Assembly (NCBI GenBank): GCA_018902385.1
Contig: JABSSW010000003.1
Coordinates: 1,054,001 to 1,118,000 of the forward strand
Length of the DNA: 64,000 bases
From: Physcia stellaris
Taxonomy: Eukaryota > Ascomycota > Lecanoromycetes > Caliciales > Physciaceae
Direction of reading: 5' to 3'
Shown here: positions 1 to 10,618 of the stretch, piece after piece
Numbering within the stretch: position 1 is the first letter of the stretch
Layout: each line of letters opens with the position of its first letter
The notes under the pieces: generated by a model
Seen by the model: only the letters and a program-made list of their open reading frames with translations
What the model was told of the DNA's origin: nothing
Databases searched by the model: none
Made by a program: the position numbers and the translations under genes

Positions 1-61
1 TGATACAACCTGCATTCCGAGGCACATGAAACTCCCCCTAGCACTCGTACCGTATATCTCT

Positions 62-273
62 ATCCCATGGTCTGGTGTGTTGCTATCTTGCCTCTACCTT
101 AAGACATGGTCACTGACATACCCATGATGACAAAACGCGTACCCGTCTTTGGCACAAAGCATATGAAGCCGACATGAAGATGCCATCATCTTCTGATTTC
201 GTCCCAAGTCGGGTAATCGCAGATCTGTCAGTGTATCATAAAGATCAGCGCCACTTACTATCAGACCATGGGA
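62..273 (-). mobile_element. MITE family 1, copy A
   Basis: The left end reads ATCCCATGGTCTG (62-74) and the right end CAGACCATGGGA (262-273), giving terminal inverted repeats of about 13 bp. The interior matches copies B (25241-25471), C (25768-25978) and D (about 49427-49584), including the shared core TTCTGATTTCGTCCCAAGTC. A TA step sits outside or at the ends of the best copy, which suggests Tc1/mariner-like mobilisation (inference). It codes for nothing; the short open frame across it occurs in every copy because the element itself is repeated. Confidence 0.75.
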
Positions 274-772
274 CACGTGAATGAGGGTGCAATGAGCATT
301 CGGTAGGTAGTCTTTATCATTTGACCCTTGGAAAATAGGTGCCTAATGAGACAATGAATCAATGAATTAATCAAACAGATGGAAGAAGCCGATGCTCGGA
401 TGAGGGAGGGCCTGCAGTCAAGTAGCGTACGAGCTCGAGTATCCGATGGTATCTGGAATCTCTGCATGATATAAGTATACCTTTCAAACTTCGAGTCCCT
501 TAAGGCCCCTCGCAGAGCTACAGGACAAGAATAGATAGCATGGGATGACATTCGAGCTATGGAAACCCCGATCTCATCCTTGCCTACCTCATCACAAGAA
601 GCGACTTGAAAGAACATAAGCGAACGAAAACCCGACTTTGGAAGAACATTGAGTCTAAAGCTCCGTTTATGGATTCCAGCAACGGGTAATCTGGTCGAGG
701 AAACGAATGGAAGGCAATTGGTCACTCTTTCTGATCGACTTTGGTCATAGAGAGCGTTTCTCAATTATCGAG
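274..772. other. intergenic, nothing recognised
   Basis: I see no conserved reading frame or RNA here. The long minus-strand open frame has no recognisable domain. Confidence 0.5.
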
Positions 773-779
773 AAAAAAA
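773..779 (-). terminator. Pol III T-run downstream of the tRNA-like gene
   Basis: Seven A on the plus strand are seven T on the minus strand, about 30 bases past the 3' end of the tRNA-like gene at 808-965. This is the usual Pol III stop signal. Confidence 0.5.
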
Positions 780-807
780 TCTCGAACAAAGCGAAACAAT
801 ATGAAGT

Positions 808-965
808 TGTTCAGAGAAGGATTCGAACCTCCGATCTTCGGGAAAGTACGTCTACCGTGCGAGTGTCGAGCTTCAGCTGTCGTTCCGCCGTGAGGCGTCC
901 CTGTCGCCGTTGCATCTGTCCTCTACCTACGTATCCGATGCGTCAACCAACTACGCCATCTGAAC
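808..965 (-). tRNA. intron-containing tRNA-like gene, anticodon unresolved
   Basis: Read on the minus strand, a 7-bp acceptor stem GTTCAGA/TCTGAAC pairs perfectly. The D stem GCGT/ACGC pairs 4 of 4. The T arm GGAGG-TTCGAAT-CCTTC pairs with one G-U. The A box TGGCGTAGTTGG and B box GGTTCGAATCC match Pol III consensus. The gene is 158 nt long, so it must carry an intron of roughly 85 nt after the anticodon, long for a fungal tRNA intron. The anticodon stem TCGG/CCGA holds four pairs and then an A-C mismatch. Strict counting gives anticodon CGT (Thr) but without U33; taking the T at 933 as U33 gives ACG (Arg). It may be a functional tRNA or a decaying one. Confidence 0.6.
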
Positions 966-1917
966 ATTACGGATAATTGAAGACTTGTTGTTGGATAAAG
1001 TGTTAATTCAGCTGATTCAATTATTTCGGAACAATTGCTCAGGACTAGATGGTCTTGTTCTTCTAGGAAGATCAACCGTCATGCGTAAAAATGGATCAGT
1101 GAATTGTTCTTAATGAACAAGCGTTTGCCGATGAATTTCGAGTGGATACTCCAGCAAGGTCTCTATCCCGTTATCCTTTTACAGGACTTCAAATACAATC
1201 AGAAGGGAAAGGCGTTCACCATAACGAACCTACACTTCATCCGAAAGAAGGATGGATACATGCCCTACTCACGACAACACTCACAAGATTTAGGCAGATA
1301 TTATGAAAGTTACTCGGATAGCACAATGGCAACTTGCCAGGCCACCGGCAGCTTTCAGATCTGTCGTCACAGCCGATAAGTTCTTCATTTGGAACACTAT
1401 CTAATCCACGAACAGAATGACTCATCGAAGCCCTGGCATGAGGGATTGGCACCCATCAAAATCCTTGTCTGAGCGGTCATTGTTGTTCTGCGTGGAAGGA
1501 TTGGGTTACTTGAGAGACCGTAAATCTGAGTGAACCCAGGACAATCTCCCCAACACTGATGCGACCAAGATACAGGATCATATCGGCTGGTTACAAATCC
1601 ACTTGCACTTACCACTTTTGCCATGCCATCTTCAGTTGGCCCGTTACCATACCTGATCTCGGAGACGTGAGCGCAGAGGCGGTGACATCAACTAATCTTT
1701 TGCGTGAATCGCACCTTCTCTTGATCCACCCTCCCAGCCTATGATAAATGAGAATATCGCCACGCCTCCCAACCTTCAATGCACCACGTGCTCTTCCAGT
1801 GTTATCGAATCTATTCAGCATCAATATTCACTAGCAAACACATTAATAACGGGTAAATAAGTACAAGGTCGACTGTTCTTGCTCTACCTCTTCGCTTGGA
1901 ACAAGTTTGCTGAAACA
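966..1917. other. intergenic, nothing recognised
   Basis: Short open frames on both strands have no domain, signal peptide or consistent splice structure that I can support. Confidence 0.45.
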
Positions 1918-2494
1918 ATGGAACGAATCTGGAACCGCGTAAAGCCTGGCAAAAGGCCAAAGACGCCTTCTCAGGATGAGGAACCCGAATCTTCGAGTGA
2001 AAATAACTCTCCTAATGCAAAGGAATCTCCAAATACAAAGGAGAATAAGCGCAGCATTCGCTGGGATGTGGGAATCCATCCAAAATACCTTCCAGAGTGG
2101 GCGCCCTATCAACTTTGTTGACTATATATGAATCTCACCTATGGCAGTCCGGATGAAGAGAAACCCGAAGCGGTTGATTCAGCCGTTTCCAGTGGCAATC
2201 AACAGAAGACTCCAGAAGCTGGAAAGGACGCCCATATCCATCTGCACCAAAACACCACAGAGCGAAACGCCAACCCGACAACCACCCAAGAAGCCTCTAG
2301 AAGCAATGTGCTTCGAGACGATCATTCACCACAGCATCAATTCGCAGCGATATTGGCTCGGGCTGGCCCGAGACGTCAAGGTTCAAAGGATTGGATAACG
2401 CCTCCAAGGAACAGTAAGTAAAGACCAAAGCGCGGTTAGAGGATCGTATTGACAAATTAATAGACAAGTGAGATCATGGAAGAGAAAAATATAG
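1918..2494 (+). CDS. hypothetical hydrophilic protein
   Basis: I do not recognise this protein. The model has three exons, 1918-2096, 2148-2413 and 2469-2494, giving 156 residues. It starts MERIWNRVKPGKRP and is rich in E, S, N, K and P, with no membrane segment or signal peptide, so it looks disordered. Intron 2 has a strong GTAAGT donor and a CAAG acceptor. Intron 1 (GTGGGC donor, GGCAG acceptor) is weaker but joins the two open frames in phase. If intron 2 is not used the protein ends at 2421. Whether the gene is real is uncertain. Confidence 0.35.
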
Positions 2495-2891
2495 ATTACC
2501 GGTACTGATGGCCGGGAGTGGCTCGGCCACATAGGAGATAGAATTGGCTTATAGAGATACAATAGCATTCGATAGAAGCTCTTGGTATGGCGGGTATTCG
2601 CAGGTCAATCTGCCCAGTCTAATATAGAGAACGATCGGTGGGATTATACTTAGATCGAGCAACGAGATTTAGAGACCTGTCTCGCTGAAAGTGGGAGGGG
2701 CTATCCCAACATCGAATCCTGAAAGTTTGCCGATCGTGAGACCTGGTCGTTATATGCCTGCTTTGGGGTCACTGTATTCATAACAGGGGGAAAAGCAATG
2801 TGGGCCACAGAAAGAGACGAAGGGCTTGTAACCGTCTACCCAAAATTGCGAATCGACAAAGGTGCTGTGTACTTTGATTTACGCTGCTACG
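2495..2891. other. intergenic, downstream of Erv25 and of the hypothetical gene
   Basis: This is the convergent 3' space between the two genes. I see no feature in it. Confidence 0.5.
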
Positions 2892-3725
2892 TTAAATCAA
2901 ATGCTTCGACCTAGACGCAAAATTAGCTGCCTCTCTGCACTAGCTCTCATCAATGACTTACCGGAAGTACGCCCGTAGGTATATGACCTGCCATGCGCCG
3001 AGACCAACCAACATTCCCATTGTTCCAAAGGCGAACCATTTCACCCGCTCATTGGTGCTCTCATTGGTATCCCTCAGCTTCTGTTCCCGCGTTCTTAGAT
3101 AATCCATCTCATTCACGATCTCGCTGACCATCTCCTCAATCCTTCGGAGCTCGGTCTCTACTGGCTTCAGCTTTTCTTGGGCCTGTATGGCAGACCAGTC
3201 TCGTGCGTCGGCGCCAATGTCAATATCGAGCTCGATATGGCGATGTGGATTCATGACAGCCTCTGGGAAGGTTCGACGCTATCAGTACGTGCGATCTGAC
3301 GCTGCGTGAAGGGTGGAGCTTACGGTGGCCGACAAGCTGGTTCTCAAAGCAGACATCAAAAGCGGCATCGGCGTGGGATGTAAATGCCATCCGTGTCTCG
3401 CCTGCAAGGTCCTTAGGCTTTCCGTACTCGTTGCCGACTGCGTCGCTGATCTGCGAAGCCTGCATGTTAGCAGACGCTGCACGCACTAGAGTCTTGTACT
3501 GAGATGCGATTGTGAACCTACGTGCATGTTGACTTGTTGTCCATCTCCTTTGCTACCTCCAACTATCGCTGTAACGAGTACTAGAGTATCTTTGGCGACG
3601 AAATTGCGTATACATCGCTCATACTTGTTGTTGTGTCCTGTGTGCGCCGATAGATCGAACTTTAAGGCCGTGGAGAAGGGGAGAAGCAGCAGCAGAAAGT
3701 TTAACAACAAGAAGACCTGCGCCAT
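2892..3725 (-). CDS. erv25: p24-family COPII/COPI cargo receptor Erv25
   Basis: p24 proteins cycle between ER and Golgi and help load cargo into COPII vesicles. Four exons on the minus strand, 3725-3522, 3459-3324, 3262-2962 and 2910-2892, give 219 residues, about normal for Erv25. A signal peptide ([20 protein letters not shown]) is followed by a GOLD domain with the cysteines of ERCIRNF and DVCFEN. Next come the coiled coil ([19 protein letters not shown]) and one membrane segment ([20 protein letters not shown]). The tail AYFRSKHLI ends in the sorting signal. The last exon is only 19 nt and codes SKHLI after a GTAAGT...TCTAG intron. All joins keep phase, and the joined sequence is collinear with the Erv25 family as I remember it. 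Confidence 0.93.
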
Positions 3726-4079
3726 CGAGAAAACATCAAGCTGAATTTCTTGCGAGTTTGTGAAGTATTCAATAGATTCCAGCAGATAAAGATTGTTCTT
3801 GAGATCCTACTCTACCTTGAGATTTGTCCACCGGCAAAATGTCGGCACGGTACGGAGCACGGACAGAGGTTCTTGGCGACCGCCGACCGCGAATCACGCG
3901 TTCGAGCCGTGGTTTGAAAAAGCTCGCATGACACAACGTGATGGCCATGGCACAGCGTGAAACCTCCTTAGGTATTAGTGTTGCATTTAACGGGTTCATC
4001 GCTATTTCTGGTGCAGTGATTAGAAGGACAATTTCGATCATCATTGTTGCACATTGAAGTCTGCGTTCAAAGTTCAACG

Positions 4080-4565
4080 ATGGCTGCTAACCAACAAACT
4101 GCCAACATCTGGGCCCAGGTAAACCAGTCTTGAGACGTTCTCTCACCTCCTTTAATTTCCCTGACGCTTTATCAGATGTCCTACACGCCTCCTCGTGGAC
4201 CATGCTCCTCGAAGACCTCCATCGTCTCTACCTGTTCATGCTACCGATTCATGATCCACCCACTTAAAGCTGCCACGAGTTTCGAATGTGACGGTTGTGG
4301 CCATCACGCCAGCTTCCACAAGATGGATAACGCACAGGATGAGGAAACCGTGAGGAAATGGAAAGGCATAGAAACAGAACGGGATCAGGGACATGAGAGA
4401 ATTGCAGGCCTGATGGACATCTATGCGGAAGTCCAGGAAATAGCACCACCAAAGAGGAGGAGGATTGAGAATGGACACCCCCTTGGGCGCGCTGATCAAG
4501 ATTCAATTGCTGTTCCGGTACCGAGAGTCAAAGCTTCGAATCGGAAGCGTGCTATCGACGGATGA
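4080..4565 (+). CDS. conserved hypothetical Cys/His-containing small protein
   Basis: Exon 1 (4080-4118, MAANQQTANIWAQ) joins exon 2 (4176-4565) across an intron with GTAAAC donor, CTGAC branch point and ATCAG acceptor, giving 142 residues. Near the start, CSCYRFMIHPLK and FECDGCGHHASFHKM hold closely spaced Cys and His residues that could form a small zinc site (inference). The rest is acidic or charged, with a basic patch PPKRRRIE that could serve as a nuclear signal. It is divergent from Erv25 with about 350 bp between them. The function is unknown to me. Confidence 0.6.
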
Positions 4566-5986
4566 GCGACTAAAATGCAGCGCCCATGGATGATGGCAGC
4601 TGGTGACACGGGACGGAGCATCACGGAGTCTCTGAAAGGTCTCGAATATGCTCTGGTAAGCTATCTTGAGTGCCCTTCGGCGTTCGAGCTACCACTCACT
4701 ATCTGGAAGAGGATTAGCAATCGCATCCGACAAAACTGAGTACCATCATCAAGATTCCAGTGAGAAAGAAATGTACAGACAATAGCCCCACTTGGGAAGA
4801 GTACCAAATGTAGAACATCATTCTTACCGGTCTACATTCTGAAATCCAGAGACGGGCAATCTTGGTCTGACGAGTAGGCCACATGTTTTATCCGCTCTCA
4901 GTTGTGTCCAGAACCAATACCATTGATGTACCGAGGAAATAAACAGAATGAAAAGCCCCACGCAGAATCATGACCCAAATTCCGGGCTCCAGCAAAGACC
5001 AGCTGTGATTGTAGCAGATCCTGCTGTTCGTTGAAAACTCGCTCGACATCCTATGACATCTTTTCACGAATCATGACAATACCCATGTGACCACAGATAT
5101 TCCTCCTGAGACTCTTGGTAGCTGCGGAGAGTGCTGTTGAAGAAAGTAAGTCCCTCGAACTTCCCTTGTTTGAACTCAGCACAGATTCCCAGCACGCACC
5201 GCCATTCATCTAATCTCAGGCGCGGAGTGTTTCTTTGAGCGACAAGGACCTTGGGGAAGCAAGTTTAACTCTTTGAGTAGTTACATGCTCATCGATACCA
5301 TCGATTGGCATCCTACTGACAGGATTTGTAGTGGTTAAATCATGGTTAAGCTTTTCATTAATTAGTGGACAAGTCCCTGAGCACATCCTATGTTTGCTAC
5401 GATTGGTGAAATTACTATAAGCCTTTCTCTGACGATGGTTTCCTCCCACTCAACCCCAATTTTGGCTTGCCGATCGAGGCTCTTGAACAGTGTCTGTTAT
5501 AATGTTCATCTCCAGTCTAGAAGCACCAGACCATAAGTCTCCTTCACCACGTTTACTGGAAAATAATTCTCAATTCTTCCTCTTCATCTAGTCCTTTGCA
5601 CGTCGACTACAGGGACTCCAAACTGCTCGAAAGATAAAACCCAGGTAGGATCTGCGAGATCTGCGAGACATGCAAATCCTATCCTTTGTCAGCTGACAAA
5701 GGTGCTACGATGGATAATGAGCCAATAAGTGTGAGTCTTTATGATACGGTACTGACGATTCTGACGTGGATCACGCTATTCTCAACACGGTCATACACTT
5801 TTCAAGACAATGAATTATTTTGGCACAACGTGGCAGCACAATGCCTACAAAAATGGTGGGAGCATTTCGACGATTCTCTCTCTCTCAAAATCATAGGAAC
5901 CTACGACACAACCTCCAGCTTTCAACCACCGATTACCTACCGCAGACCCGATCAACTGAAACCATTAATCATCAACATCCACGACA
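4566..5986. other. intergenic, nothing recognised
   Basis: This is about 1.4 kb without a supportable gene. An open frame at 5686-6030 overlaps the next gene in another frame and has no recognisable content. Confidence 0.4.
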
Positions 5987-6523
5987 ATGGCCCTCCCACA
6001 ATTCCCACACATCTTCATATCTGTCCCTAATTGTGCCAATCCCCGCTGCCCAATCACTATACCTCATCCAGTTGCCGAGCTCGGATTTGGCGCTTCAACC
6101 TATTGCCCGAAGCTACATGGTGCTTTTCTCCGTCTAGCTCAGAACCAACCATTGAGCAGTGACCTTGAAAGCTTTTCCTTAGTTGAGCTCTGTCACGGTG
6201 GATCGTTTGGCTTCAGAATCGACACCAACGGACCTGTCTCGCGGACGAGCCTGTGCCCTTACGACTGCCATGCTACTAAGCAAGCCGAGTTGCTGGCGCA
6301 GGCGCAGCAGGCTGGTCTGAAGACCTGGGACTGTCATGCGCTACTTGCTTTTCGGTGTATTCATGGGCTACATCCAATGGAACACACGGTAAAGGGAAGA
6401 TTCGTAAGGAATAGGGAGGATTGTCCGTTCAGTGATCTGGCCATCGGACAAGGAATGATCGCTGACAGAGATGTTTTTGATGATGACTCCATGTTATTTT
6501 CGAAGGGACAAGCCATTGAGTAA
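5987..6523 (+). CDS. hypothetical protein with Cys pairs
   Basis: This is an intronless frame of 178 residues starting MALPQFPHIF. It has a CANPRC pair, CPYDCHATKQAELLAQAQQ and C-terminal acidic stretches (DVFDDDSMLF). There is no signal peptide or membrane helix. I do not recognise a family. Upstream sequence stays open in another frame, so a 5' exon is possible. Confidence 0.45.
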   Translation: MALPQFPHIFISVPNCANPRCPITIPHPVAELGFGASTYCPKLHGAFLRLAQNQPLSSDLESFSLVELCHGGSFGFRIDTNGPVSRTSLCPYDCHATKQAELLAQAQQAGLKTWDCHALLAFRCIHGLHPMEHTVKGRFVRNREDCPFSDLAIGQGMIADRDVFDDDSMLFSKGQAIE

Positions 6524-6614
6524 ATAGCAGCTAAGACTTTGCGTCTCTGAATGTCTCATTTATTAAGGTACAGTCAGGGAATGCTGTTTTACCCAATATC
6601 AGTCGACGAATCAG

Positions 6615-6650
6615 TTTCTTTTTCTTTTTCTTTCTTTTCCTTTTCTCTTT
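6615..6650 (+). repeat. polypyrimidine tract
   Basis: A 36-base run of T and C only, built on TTTTTC/TTTC units, lies about 90 bp downstream of the preceding gene. It is low-complexity sequence in the 3' region. Confidence 0.8.
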
Positions 6651-7102
6651 AAGGATTTTGTAGAATTCTCGAAGAGGATAGATGATTTCTAGCAACCCGT
6701 TTCAATTATAAATCACTACTTTGTTCACAAGTGTTACGTTTGTTTTCCTGAGCCAATCTTCTTGGTCGTGGAGCAAACAATGGGCTCTGATTATCAGATC
6801 AGTAAAAGAAGGTAAAGGCGATCTATGAGTCTAAGTACTCGTACGTCGCGTCTTCCTACGGGCAATACCTCTGGGAGCGTCTACAGGCGATAAGCCAGAT
6901 CTGTGGCAGCGGAAGAACGCATAAGGCGCAAAAGCTATATGTTGATTGCGCTCCCATATGATGTACCTATGAATTTCTGCACCCCCACGAGCTCCGAACC
7001 TAAACATCACAATGGACCTTGGAACAAGCTGTACATTTTCCCCTCAATCTCCATATCGAACTGTCTCATGGCCTCTATCTTTAGCGGGATTGGCAGAGGA
7101 TT

Positions 7103-8017
7103 ATGTACCGAGTAGCCTTACTTTGGGGCATTGTCCTGACTCTCCAGGTATATATTTCCTTGGGGCAGCAGCAAATCCCCAACGATATCGTGACGAGTGG
7201 AAAATACACTATTCAATCTTGTGGAAGCCAAGCACCAGAGGTACAAACTGCACTCTATAGGCTCTGGACGCTCCTCCAACCAGCTATCCGAGATACCAGG
7301 TCCAGTACTCCAAGCGCAGCATACAAAACCTTTTTCAAGACAAAAAACTACAGTCGATTCGTAAGAAGAGTACTATCTAATATTGCAAACGGCAAACCCC
7401 TGGCCAGCAAGTTGGACGGTATTCCTTCAACCCCTCGGTTTGTTTGCGTAAATGGGCCGGGTACCGTTGGATTCCGGGTTGCTAATAAGTTCTATGACGT
7501 CTACGAGGACTGTCGGCTTAATCCGAGGCGGGCTTCGGTCTACAAACCAGGGCTCAGTATCGTTTTTATATGCCCGATTTACTTCAACAAATTCATCCCT
7601 TCCCAGCCACAACGCAGATGCCCGACGGTCGATCCGGAGACAAACAAGTTCGTTGGAGATCTCGCTGGCCTCGTTCAATCCAAACCCTACGTTCTTCTCC
7701 ACGGGCTGGCCCATTTCTACGTCGTTCCGCCTTCATACGAGAACACCCAGCTTGAAGTGTACGACTGGAATGGGGCTTCTACATTAGAAGCTAGAGAAGC
7801 GACAGTGAACGCTCAGAGCTACGTCTTGTATGCCGCCAGCGTGGAAGCAGGTTGTACTGCTTTTCCGACCTCACGGCTTCCTCATTCGCGTGGGCGACAT
7901 TTGAACTTTGACACAGGTTCATCGAATTTGGGACTGATCGGTAGTCTGTGGCCCAACCTGACCCGGAGCGCTGGCAACATCTCTTTGTGGCTCAACAACA
8001 CGCAAGTGCCTCTATGA
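7103..8017 (+). CDS. secreted deuterolysin (M35)-like protein with altered zinc motif
   Basis: The frame gives 304 residues. A signal peptide MYRVALLWGIVLTLQVYISLGQ comes first. A C-terminal half resembles the fungal M35 / Lys-specific metalloendopeptidase fold: the region around SIVFICPIYF, the helix LLHGLAHFY where active enzymes have HExxH, then VYDWNGAS and NAQSYVLYAASVEAG, which matches the usual NADSYAYFA stretch. The catalytic Glu of HExxH is Gly here (CAC GGG CTG GCC CAT), so hydrolysis is not expected. It may be a secreted pseudoenzyme or a recently inactivated gene; the frame is otherwise intact. Three or more N-glycosylation sequons lie near the C terminus (NLT, NIS, NNT). Confidence 0.75.
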   Translation: MYRVALLWGIVLTLQVYISLGQQQIPNDIVTSGKYTIQSCGSQAPEVQTALYRLWTLLQPAIRDTRSSTPSAAYKTFFKTKNYSRFVRRVLSNIANGKPLASKLDGIPSTPRFVCVNGPGTVGFRVANKFYDVYEDCRLNPRRASVYKPGLSIVFICPIYFNKFIPSQPQRRCPTVDPETNKFVGDLAGLVQSKPYVLLHGLAHFYVVPPSYENTQLEVYDWNGASTLEAREATVNAQSYVLYAASVEAGCTAFPTSRLPHSRGRHLNFDTGSSNLGLIGSLWPNLTRSAGNISLWLNNTQVPL

Positions 8018-9125
8018 GACAATGGCAAGGGTCATGATTTTTATGTCCCGTCATGATGTCGGGTAGCTTGATCATTTACGACTGCTATGGAGGGTCGTAG
8101 GCCTAAGCTCTCAAGGCCAACAGCATTAGCATTTCTCCACGTCCCAGATCAGAGTTGAGTTGTTTCGTGGCTGGCACGGCGCTTTCCCTAGAGCTCTTTA
8201 TTGGCGATTTTGGGGCAGAGTCCAGGGACATGTCACTATCTCACCAGATTAACCCGCATGTGGATAGGAGAGAAATAGAAGGATGTGTCATCTATTGGCT
8301 CTACTTTCGCCTTCCCATGTCTTGGATACGCAGGTGGACTTGGGTCGATGTGAATAACCTCGGTTTGTTCCAAATATGAGACAAGACATCTGTCTTAGTT
8401 GGATCACCTCTCAACCGTGTGTCCCACAGTCCCTTGCGATGCAGTTGTGCACCTAATCAAGGCTTCTTCCTACCTTAGAGACTTAATACTCACCGTCGAC
8501 AAACCTATACCTGACCGTGGAACAAAGCACAAGATAATTAAAGGTGCCATCTTTTTCAATGTCGTCCCAAGTCCGACAATCCTCTGCCTGATAGGTAATA
8601 ATGCACCACTTGATGCCAGTCCATTGGATCGCACACAGGAAAACGAACCAACTGTAGCGATCTTCGATCAAACCCACCTGCTCAAATATGTCAAACAGTT
8701 GCAAGAGCGTGTCACCAAATAACAGTCGCGAATTTTGAGAGCTTGAGCCCTAGAAAACATGATCGCGTCTCAAAGTGGTTCAGATTCTGAAGATCACCTC
8801 TATCAGACAAGACGATTATGCGACGATGTTTCTACCATTTCTTTGTCTGGTTATTGAGAAGTGATGGAGACTGTTACAGACAGGTGCAAGGAACCTTGAC
8901 AAAGCCCATTGCTGCACTGGAAAGGAGATTCAAGTGATGAAGAACAAAGAAAGGAATAATGGAATACAACAGCATTGTGTATGCAGCAAATCCAGATAAC
9001 TCCCCATAATCCATTACTCCAAACACCTACTACGTATTACCAAAGCCTCTAGGCATCGTCCTTTCGACTCCCTGAAGAACTTTCGATCAACTACACAATC
9101 AACTACACAAGGAACCTTAGACAAA
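8018..9125. other. intergenic, weak open frames only
   Basis: Frames at 8155-8379 and 8399-8722 are open but have no domain, signal or splice support. The segment 8550-8600 carries a few bases resembling the MITE-1 core (GTCGTCCCAAGTC), too short to call. Confidence 0.4.
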
Positions 9126-9716
9126 ATGTGCTGGGGCGTAAGAGAGTTCTATCATCTGTGCGGGCACAACATGGAAACTCTCCTAGGCGTACGTTGCTCC
9201 GCAGGATACAACGAGACAACAGGCTGTAAGAAACACGGCTTCGACCTCTTCGAACCCATCCGACGATGCAGACCAGACATTTGCGCCGAATGCGCTTCAG
9301 CATGCTACAAACAACTGCAAGAAACATGCGATACCCTCGCCGAGCCCATCAAAGAGAGTATTTACCTCCTTAGGATAGCAGCAGCCACAAACCAGGATTC
9401 GCAAGAGAGAGTAAAACGACTCTACCGGAAACGGTTGGACAGCTCTCGCGCGATCATCGAGAATTCGGATGCCGACTGGTCGGCGAAGCACGTGGCGTTC
9501 CAGGTTGTGGCAGCAGCTCGAGAGATGATGCTGCCGTTGCTGGACATATACGCAAGTACTGCGGTACTGCTGGCACAGGATTTGGAGCGGAAGGAGGCAC
9601 AGCTTCAGGCCATTCAACAACATTATCTAGCGGAGTTAGCTTTCTTTCGCGAGGACCATCGTATTGACGATGAAGGAGATGCGTATGACGAGTTTCTGCG
9701 CCGCCGGCTTTGGTGA
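9126..9716 (+). CDS. hypothetical protein with N-terminal Cys/His cluster
   Basis: This intronless 196-residue protein starts MCWGVREFYHLCGHNME. Its N-terminal 70 residues hold about ten Cys and several His (CGH, CSAG, GCKKHG, RCRPDICAECASACY), a layout common in fungal proteins of unknown function and suited to metal binding. The remaining 120 residues are predicted helical and charged (RVKRLYRKRLDSSRAI, AQDLERKEAQLQAIQ). A CCAAAG/CACCTAC-rich upstream region precedes the ATG. The function is unknown. Confidence 0.6.
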   Translation: MCWGVREFYHLCGHNMETLLGVRCSAGYNETTGCKKHGFDLFEPIRRCRPDICAECASACYKQLQETCDTLAEPIKESIYLLRIAAATNQDSQERVKRLYRKRLDSSRAIIENSDADWSAKHVAFQVVAAAREMMLPLLDIYASTAVLLAQDLERKEAQLQAIQQHYLAELAFFREDHRIDDEGDAYDEFLRRRLW

Positions 9717-10243
9717 GTGGAGAATTTCTAGAACTAGTAATTATGTCATAGAGCTTGTACTGGTGTGCAGCCTGTTGTGGATATGATAGCGAGGTAGATG
9801 TACAATCTTCGTCGAATTAGGGGCTGTATAGGTGCATGTCAGGATACCCTTGGTCCGCGTGTGGCTTTTGTAAAGCGTGGTTTATGCTATTTGTATGAAG
9901 CATGTACCATAATCAGAGAAAAGTTTAATGACTCCTTATGCGCTGTCCTTTGAGAAGTCGTCTACCCTTTTTGGGAAAATTCAAGTGCGATCTGGTACGA
10001 GGGGACTCCACCTACTCACACATTTGCTAATAGGTTACTCAAGATGGATCGCGCCGGACAGAGGAAGTGATGATAACTTGCCAGAGCAATGCATATTTAT
10101 ATTATTAAATCAATTTCATTAGTCTCATAGAGATGTCGTGAGAGGCGACAACGTTAGATCTATCGGCCGTCAAAGTACAAACCTATCCAGGGTTTTTCTG
10201 TACAGTCATAAACGTTTCATGCGGTTTCGTCCCATTTAAACTC
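9717..10243. other. intergenic, nothing recognised
   Basis: This is convergent 3' space between the gene at 9126-9716 and the minus-strand frame starting at 10618. No feature was seen. Confidence 0.5.
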
Positions 10244-10618
10244 CTACGATGCGCAAAGCTCCATTGCACTCCCGTCCGCTAGCATCCAGAGTGAGTTATT
10301 GAACTCCACTGCCTGTTGATAGAATCCTGCTGACCACCTCTCTCGTGCAGCGTTCAGACATTCCTCGCAGGGAAAATCTGGTTTGAGTTGTTCAAATTGC
10401 GCATAGTGCAAGACTGTTGGGGCCAAAGGGTATGGGATTATACTTTGAAACACCTTTGAGCAGCCGGCGTCTAATCTCTTCTGAAAGTTATCATAGGCTT
10501 CTAAACAGACCAAGACAGTATTTTGGTACTGCGTATGGCTGAGAAGTATTAGTACACCTCCGACGGATTTCATAGCTGTAAGAGACTTACTTGTTACCAC
10601 ATTTCCAGAACAATTCAA
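10244..10618 (-). CDS. hypothetical Cys-containing protein, 5' end unresolved
   Basis: The minus-strand frame gives up to 124 residues, with QYQNTVLVCLEAYDNFQKR, GCSKVFQ and DFPCEECLNAARERW. Upstream sequence on the same strand reads MCIELFWKCGN, like the CWG...CGH start of the protein at 9126, and then a GTAAGT donor, a TACTAAT branch-like site and an ACGCAG acceptor. That splice does not keep phase as I read it. This could be a small member of the same Cys/His family, a decayed copy, or a gene whose first intron I have placed wrongly. Confidence 0.35.
   Translation of the reverse strand: MNCSGNVVTSKSLTAMKSVGGVLILLSHTQYQNTVLVCLEAYDNFQKRLDAGCSKVFQSIIPYPLAPTVLHYAQFEQLKPDFPCEECLNAARERWSAGFYQQAVEFNNSLWMLADGSAMELCAS

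Noticed and set aside
8550-8600. Possible fifth MITE-1 copy
   Set aside because: Only about a dozen bases match the core and no ends were found.
8399-8722. 107-residue plus-strand frame
   Set aside because: No start context, domain or signal; it overlaps sequence with faint MITE-like similarity.
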